This document shows, one piece after another, positions 60,493 to 64,000 of a stretch of DNA of 64,000 bases (position 1 is the stretch's first letter; every line of letters starts with the position of its first letter). This stretch comes from Hymenobacter cavernae (GTDB lineage: Bacteria; Bacteroidota; Bacteroidia; Cytophagales; Hymenobacteraceae). The stretch lies in contig NZ_BMHT01000006.1 of the NCBI RefSeq assembly GCF_014641455.1, positions 372,001 through 436,000 on the forward strand, read 5' to 3'. A model generated the notes under the pieces. It was not told the DNA's origin. It searched no databases and saw only the letters and a list, made by a program, of their open reading frames with translations. The position numbers and the translations under genes were made by a program.

Positions 60493-62370
60493 TTAACGGT
60501 AGCCCGCCGCCTGCAAAGCGAATAATTCGGCGTAGCGGCCGCCGCGCGCCAGCAGCTCGGCATGTGAGCCAATCTCCACAAACTGCCCGTGCTCAATGAC
60601 CAGAATCCGGTCGGCCATGCGCACGGTGCTGAAGCGGTGTGAGATGAGCACGGCCGTTTTGCCAGCCGTCAGGTCGGCAAAACGCTGGAACACTTCGTGC
60701 TCGGCGCGGGCATCGAGTGCGGCAGTCGGCTCATCGAGAATGAGCAGCTGCGCATCGCGCATGTAGGCCCGACCTAGGGCAATTTTCTGCCACTCGCCCC
60801 CGCTGAGATCGACGCCGCCGGCAAAGCGCCGCCCGATCATCTGCTCGTAGCCGTTGGGCAGCTTTTTCACGACCGTATCCGCCAAGCTCTGCGCCGCCGC
60901 CGACTGAATCCGATCCTGGTTTTCTTTTTCCTCGATGCGGCCCACAGCCAGGTTCTGCCCCGCCGAAAGCTGGAAGCGCACGAAATCCTGGAAGATCACG
61001 CCAATTTCCTGGCGCAGCTCGGCGGGGTCGTACTCGCGCAGATCGTAGCCGTCGAGCAGGATGCGGCCTTCCGTGGGGTCGTAGAGGCGAGAAAGTAACT
61101 TCACGAGCGTTGTTTTGCCCGCGCCATTTTCACCCACCAAAGCTAGCTTTTCACCGGCCCGCAGCGTGAAGCTGAGGTTGCGAATGGCCCACTTTTCCGC
61201 ATTACGGTACTTAAACCCAACATTCTCGAACTGAAAACCTAGGCGAATCGGGCGCGGGAAAGGCCGCACGGGCTGCGTTTCATTGCGGGTAATTTGCGGC
61301 TGCATGTGGAAGAAATCAAAGAAATCTTGCAGGTACAACGCCCCTTCGGCCACGCTGCTGAAGCGGCTCAGCACACCCTCCAGCAAGCTGCGCATCTGCC
61401 GGAAAGAGCTAGCCAGAAACGTGAGCTGCCCTACCGAAATTTGCCCGCGCACGGCATCGGTGATGATGTACAAGTAAGCCGCGTAGTAGCCCGCCGCGCC
61501 CAAGGCCGCGAAGAAAGTACCCCAACCGGCGCGCCGCACTACCAACGATTTATTCTGCGCATAGAACTGATCGGAAAGCGTGCGAAAACGGTCGATCAAG
61601 AATCCAGACAAACCGAAGATCTTGATTTCCTTGGCCGTTTCGTCGGAGGCGCCGGTTTGGCGCAGGTAGTCCAGCTCACGCCGCTCGGGCGTCCAACTGT
61701 GCACGAGCGAGTAGCTGCGCTCGTTGAAGTGCGACTCGCCCCAGAACGCCGGAATGACGGCCACCAGCAGCAGCACCAGCAGCCACGGATTGAACGCGAC
61801 CAGTCCCACGGCCAGCAGCACCATCGTGATGATATCCTGCGCCTGGCTCAGCACCTGCGCCATCAGCACCGTGCGCGAAAGCGTCTGGCGGCGGGCGCGC
61901 TCCAGCTTATCGTAGAATACACTGTCTTCGAACTGGTCGAGGTCGAGGCGGGCGGCGTGCTCCATCAGGCGCACCGAGGAGCGGTTGGCAAACAGGTCGC
62001 CAAGCAGACTGTCGAGCAACGCCACGGCCCGACCTAGGGCATCGGAAAGAATAGCCAGGCCGAACTCCAGGGCCACCAGCTTGAAAACGGGCATCAACGA
62101 CGCGGTACCGTGAGAAGTGCGCGCTAACCCGATAATGGAGTCAAGAATGAGCTGTCCCACGTAGAACATGGCCGGCAACAGCGCCGCTCGCAGCAAGCGC
62201 AAGCCAATGTTACCTAGGGTGAGGCCAGGGCTGGTTTCCCAGATGAGCCGCAAAAATTCGGGCAGGTTGCGCAGCGCCGAAAACCGCTCCCGCACCGTGA
62301 GGTTTGGCTTGCCCTCGGGCCTAGGTTTTTTGGCAGATACCTGCGTGAAAAGTGATGATAACCAAGACAT
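60493..62370 (-). CDS. MsbA-like ABC exporter (fused permease and ATPase)
   Basis: This 625-residue half-transporter has about six membrane segments over residues 40-340, for example LLPAMFYVGQLILDSIIGLA and IITMVLLAVGLVAFNPWLLVLLLVAVIPAFW. The ATPase domain has Walker A GENGAGKTT near 417-425, signature LSGGEWQKIALG, Walker B LLILDEPTAALDA and switch His in SHRFS. It works as a homodimer exporting lipid, peptide or drug-like substrates. The dyad at 62389-62405 lies in its presumed promoter. The substrate is not deducible. Confidence 0.93.
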   Translation of the reverse strand: MSWLSSLFTQVSAKKPRPEGKPNLTVRERFSALRNLPEFLRLIWETSPGLTLGNIGLRLLRAALLPAMFYVGQLILDSIIGLARTSHGTASLMPVFKLVALEFGLAILSDALGRAVALLDSLLGDLFANRSSVRLMEHAARLDLDQFEDSVFYDKLERARRQTLSRTVLMAQVLSQAQDIITMVLLAVGLVAFNPWLLVLLLVAVIPAFWGESHFNERSYSLVHSWTPERRELDYLRQTGASDETAKEIKIFGLSGFLIDRFRTLSDQFYAQNKSLVVRRAGWGTFFAALGAAGYYAAYLYIITDAVRGQISVGQLTFLASSFRQMRSLLEGVLSRFSSVAEGALYLQDFFDFFHMQPQITRNETQPVRPFPRPIRLGFQFENVGFKYRNAEKWAIRNLSFTLRAGEKLALVGENGAGKTTLVKLLSRLYDPTEGRILLDGYDLREYDPAELRQEIGVIFQDFVRFQLSAGQNLAVGRIEEKENQDRIQSAAAQSLADTVVKKLPNGYEQMIGRRFAGGVDLSGGEWQKIALGRAYMRDAQLLILDEPTAALDARAEHEVFQRFADLTAGKTAVLISHRFSTVRMADRILVIEHGQFVEIGSHAELLARGGRYAELFALQAAGYR

Positions 62371-62388
62371 AGGCTAGCTCTTACGTCA

Positions 62389-62405
62389 TACTTCGGGCCG
62401 AAGTA
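62389..62405. promoter_or_regulatory. 17-base dyad, operator candidate for the ABC exporter
   Basis: TACTTCGGGCCGAAGTA is palindromic apart from its single central base. It lies 19 bases before the ABC exporter start. A dimeric repressor site is possible; no regulator gene is adjacent. Confidence 0.4.
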
Positions 62406-62568
62406 CGGGAGCGGCCGTTTTGGCAGTGCATACCAGCGGCGACAATCCTAGCCCGAGAACGAACGTCAGAACTCGTGTTGCTCATCGCAGAAAGAATTCC
62501 TGCGCCACGATAGCACCACTAGCTACACTCGCCAATAGGAAAAAGAGCTGCTTACTACTTCCTAGGTT

Positions 62569-63711
62569 CTACTTTTGCTTGCCGTCGTCCGTCAGTTTAG
62601 TGCGCGCTGGAGGGAGATACTTGGTCAATGCCTTGGCCAACTCTTCCCCGTAGAGGTTCACGGCTACAATGCGACCGGTAGGGTCTAGCAGGAAGTTCTG
62701 CGGCAGTTGGTCGATGTGGTAACGTTGCGCCGAGCGTCCGGTGAGGCCTTCCAAATCGGAGGCGGGTGTGCCTGGTAGCGGTCGGTCGGTCACCGCTCGC
62801 AGCCACTGCTTGCGGTGCTGCTGGTCATCGAGCGACACGTTGAGCACGGCCAAGGGAAGGTCGGCGTAGCGGTTGCACACCTCTCGCAGGGAGTTCAGTT
62901 GCATGCCCCCTTCCCACTGCGAGGACCAGAAGAGGAGCAATAGATACTGGCCTCGATAGTCCTGCACCGAGACGTGCTTCCCAGTCGCGGTAGCCAGCGT
63001 GAGGTTGGGGGCAGCGGCTCCTGGGGCAACGGTGCGTAAGCTATCCACCAGCTGCCCATAGGCACGCCCCGGCGCACTGTCGCGGAGCGTGGGGCTGAGT
63101 AGAGCGTAGAGGGGTGCTACCTCGTCGTATTGCGCCGGACCTAGGCGCCGCTGCTCCAACAAATCCAGGCTGACCCAGGAAGCAGGATGCTCCCGGATGA
63201 ACTTCGTAATCAAGCGCAGGTGGTGCGGACGCTCCTGCTGATAGCTCGCCAGGGTTATTACGCGAGTGGCATCGCCCGGGTGCCGCTCCCCATACAGTTC
63301 GTCGAGCAGGTCCTGTCGCTGGGCAGTGAAGAGCTGGTATTCCTTATTGACGGATCCACCGGTAATGGTGGCGTGCCAGAGCAGGTTATCGCTGGTGAGC
63401 ACCACCGGCGTGGGCTCCAGAAACAGCTCGGCGAAGTCAGCAGGGACGGACTTCGTGTTGCGGAATACGGTAGGCAGTACACCCGTAGGAGCGAGCAGCA
63501 GCTGCACGTGCTGGGGCCGCTGGCTGGTGCCCCGAAACGCAAAGCGGCCGTCGCGCACATGGGCCGAATCCAGCACGTGCCCGTTGTTGCGCAGGTACAG
63601 CGTGGCTGTTGCCGGCACCCGACCTAGCTGCCCTTTGAGGGAATAGGTAAAGGGCTGTTGGCCAACCACCAACCCAGGAAGCAGCACCAGCACGAAGAGC
63701 AGTAGTTTCAT
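62569..63711 (-). CDS. TlpA-like thioredoxin-fold protein with N-terminal DUF4369-like domain, lacking the CxxC
   Basis: This 380-residue exported protein has a signal peptide LLLFVLVLLPGLVVGQ. The N-terminal beta-domain (SLKGQLGRVPATATLYL, VLDSAHVRDGRFAFRG) is DUF4369-like, residues 20-125. The thioredoxin domain spans about 232-370 with GAAAPNLTLATATG and PQNFLLDPTGRIVAVNLYGEEL. The active-site WCxxC is W262-S-S-Q-W, so both redox cysteines are missing and disulphide chemistry is unlikely. It is followed by a paralogue at 63724. Confidence 0.88.
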   Translation of the reverse strand: MKLLLFVLVLLPGLVVGQQPFTYSLKGQLGRVPATATLYLRNNGHVLDSAHVRDGRFAFRGTSQRPQHVQLLLAPTGVLPTVFRNTKSVPADFAELFLEPTPVVLTSDNLLWHATITGGSVNKEYQLFTAQRQDLLDELYGERHPGDATRVITLASYQQERPHHLRLITKFIREHPASWVSLDLLEQRRLGPAQYDEVAPLYALLSPTLRDSAPGRAYGQLVDSLRTVAPGAAAPNLTLATATGKHVSVQDYRGQYLLLLFWSSQWEGGMQLNSLREVCNRYADLPLAVLNVSLDDQQHRKQWLRAVTDRPLPGTPASDLEGLTGRSAQRYHIDQLPQNFLLDPTGRIVAVNLYGEELAKALTKYLPPARTKLTDDGKQK

Positions 63712-63723
63712 GCGGAAGGGTGC

Positions 63724-64000
63724 TTATTTGAGCAGTTGGGCTAGCTTGGTCTGCAACTCCTCCCCGTGCAGGTTTGTGGCTACTATGCGGCCGGTGGGGT
63801 CCAGCAGAAAGTTCTGCGGAATGCTCTGAATGCCGTAGCGCTTAGCCACTGCGCTCTGGAAGCCTTGCAGGTCGGATACCTGCGTCCAGGTCAGGTGGTC
63901 ATCGGCAATGGCTTTCACCCACTTGGCCCGGGTCTTTTCCTCGTCGAGCGACACACCTAGGATAGCAAAGTTGCGCCCTTTGTACTTGCTATAAGCTCGC
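63724..64000 (-). CDS. TlpA-like thioredoxin-fold protein, C-terminal part (cut by window end)
   Basis: The frame stays open to the edge (RAYSKYKGRNFAILGVSLDEEK), so the gene continues beyond 64000. The visible 91 residues contain SIPQNFLLDPTGRIVATNLHGEEL, nearly identical in wording to the paralogue at 62569. The two genes are 13 bases apart and look like a tandem duplication. Whether this copy keeps its CxxC motif cannot be seen. Confidence 0.88.
   Translation of the reverse strand, partial: RAYSKYKGRNFAILGVSLDEEKTRAKWVKAIADDHLTWTQVSDLQGFQSAVAKRYGIQSIPQNFLLDPTGRIVATNLHGEELQTKLAQLLK

Noticed and set aside
61294..62037. 247-residue forward frame
   Set aside because: It lies inside the MsbA-like exporter gene on the other strand; the composition (very many Gln, His, Arg) is that of an antisense shadow of a GC-rich gene.

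Overview
The window looks like chromosomal DNA from a Bacteroidota bacterium close to Hymenobacter (Cytophagales). The evidence is -7 promoter elements of the Bacteroidota form TAnnTTTG, an Oar-like TonB-dependent receptor, a beta-helix protein with a type IX secretion C-terminal domain, DUF4136 and DUF4369-type proteins, and moderately high GC with few Shine-Dalgarno sites. The genus is an inference; no rRNA is present.

Layout. 1-5 kb: the N-terminal part of a proton-pumping pyrophosphatase (reverse), an M42-type peptidase, a TPR protein and a polytopic membrane protein. 5-39.5 kb: one very large surface-polysaccharide locus, almost all on the reverse strand. It has about 17 glycosyltransferases (families GT2, GT4, GT61, exostosin-like, DUF6625, DUF5672), a CDP-3,6-dideoxyhexose module (RfbF, RfbG, an RmlC-like epimerase, an RmlD-like reductase, RfbH), an ABC exporter (Wzm/Wzt with a carbohydrate-binding tail), a dTDP-3-amino-sugar cassette (FdtA-like ketoisomerase, GNAT acetyltransferase, FdtB-like aminotransferase), a WecE-like aminotransferase, UDP-xylose synthesis (UGD, UXS) and an AsnB-type amidotransferase. 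Together these point to an ABC-exported O-antigen or capsule containing xylose, one or more amino-deoxy sugars and a 3,6-dideoxyhexose, possibly ascarylose.

39.5-64 kb: mostly household genes. These are an acyl-CoA-binding protein; a stretch with REP-like palindromes and a gene remnant; a cupin; a quinone/electrophile-detoxification pair (ring-cleaving dioxygenase plus MhqD-like hydrolase) behind a strong dyad operator candidate; a GlcD-type oxidase; an NlpC/P60 lipoprotein; the TonB-dependent receptor; tRNA-Ala(GGC); cysteine synthesis (CysK, CysE); a T9SS beta-helix protein; a HEAT-repeat/cyclophilin lipoprotein; a further glycosyltransferase; a DUF4136 lipoprotein; an MsbA-like ABC exporter; and two tandem thioredoxin-fold proteins, the second cut by the window end.

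The most unusual feature is genome-scale texture rather than a gene. The palindrome CCTAGG, usually within ACCTAGGT or the half-variant ACCTAGCT, recurs throughout the window (62 CCTAGG sites counted by eye) in genes and between them. It appears to drive codon choice: Leu-Gly is often written CTA-GGT. CTAG is normally one of the rarest bacterial tetranucleotides, so this resembles a highly iterated palindrome such as cyanobacterial HIP1. The sites thin out in the AT-richer glycosyltransferase region at about 11-30 kb, consistent with imported DNA.
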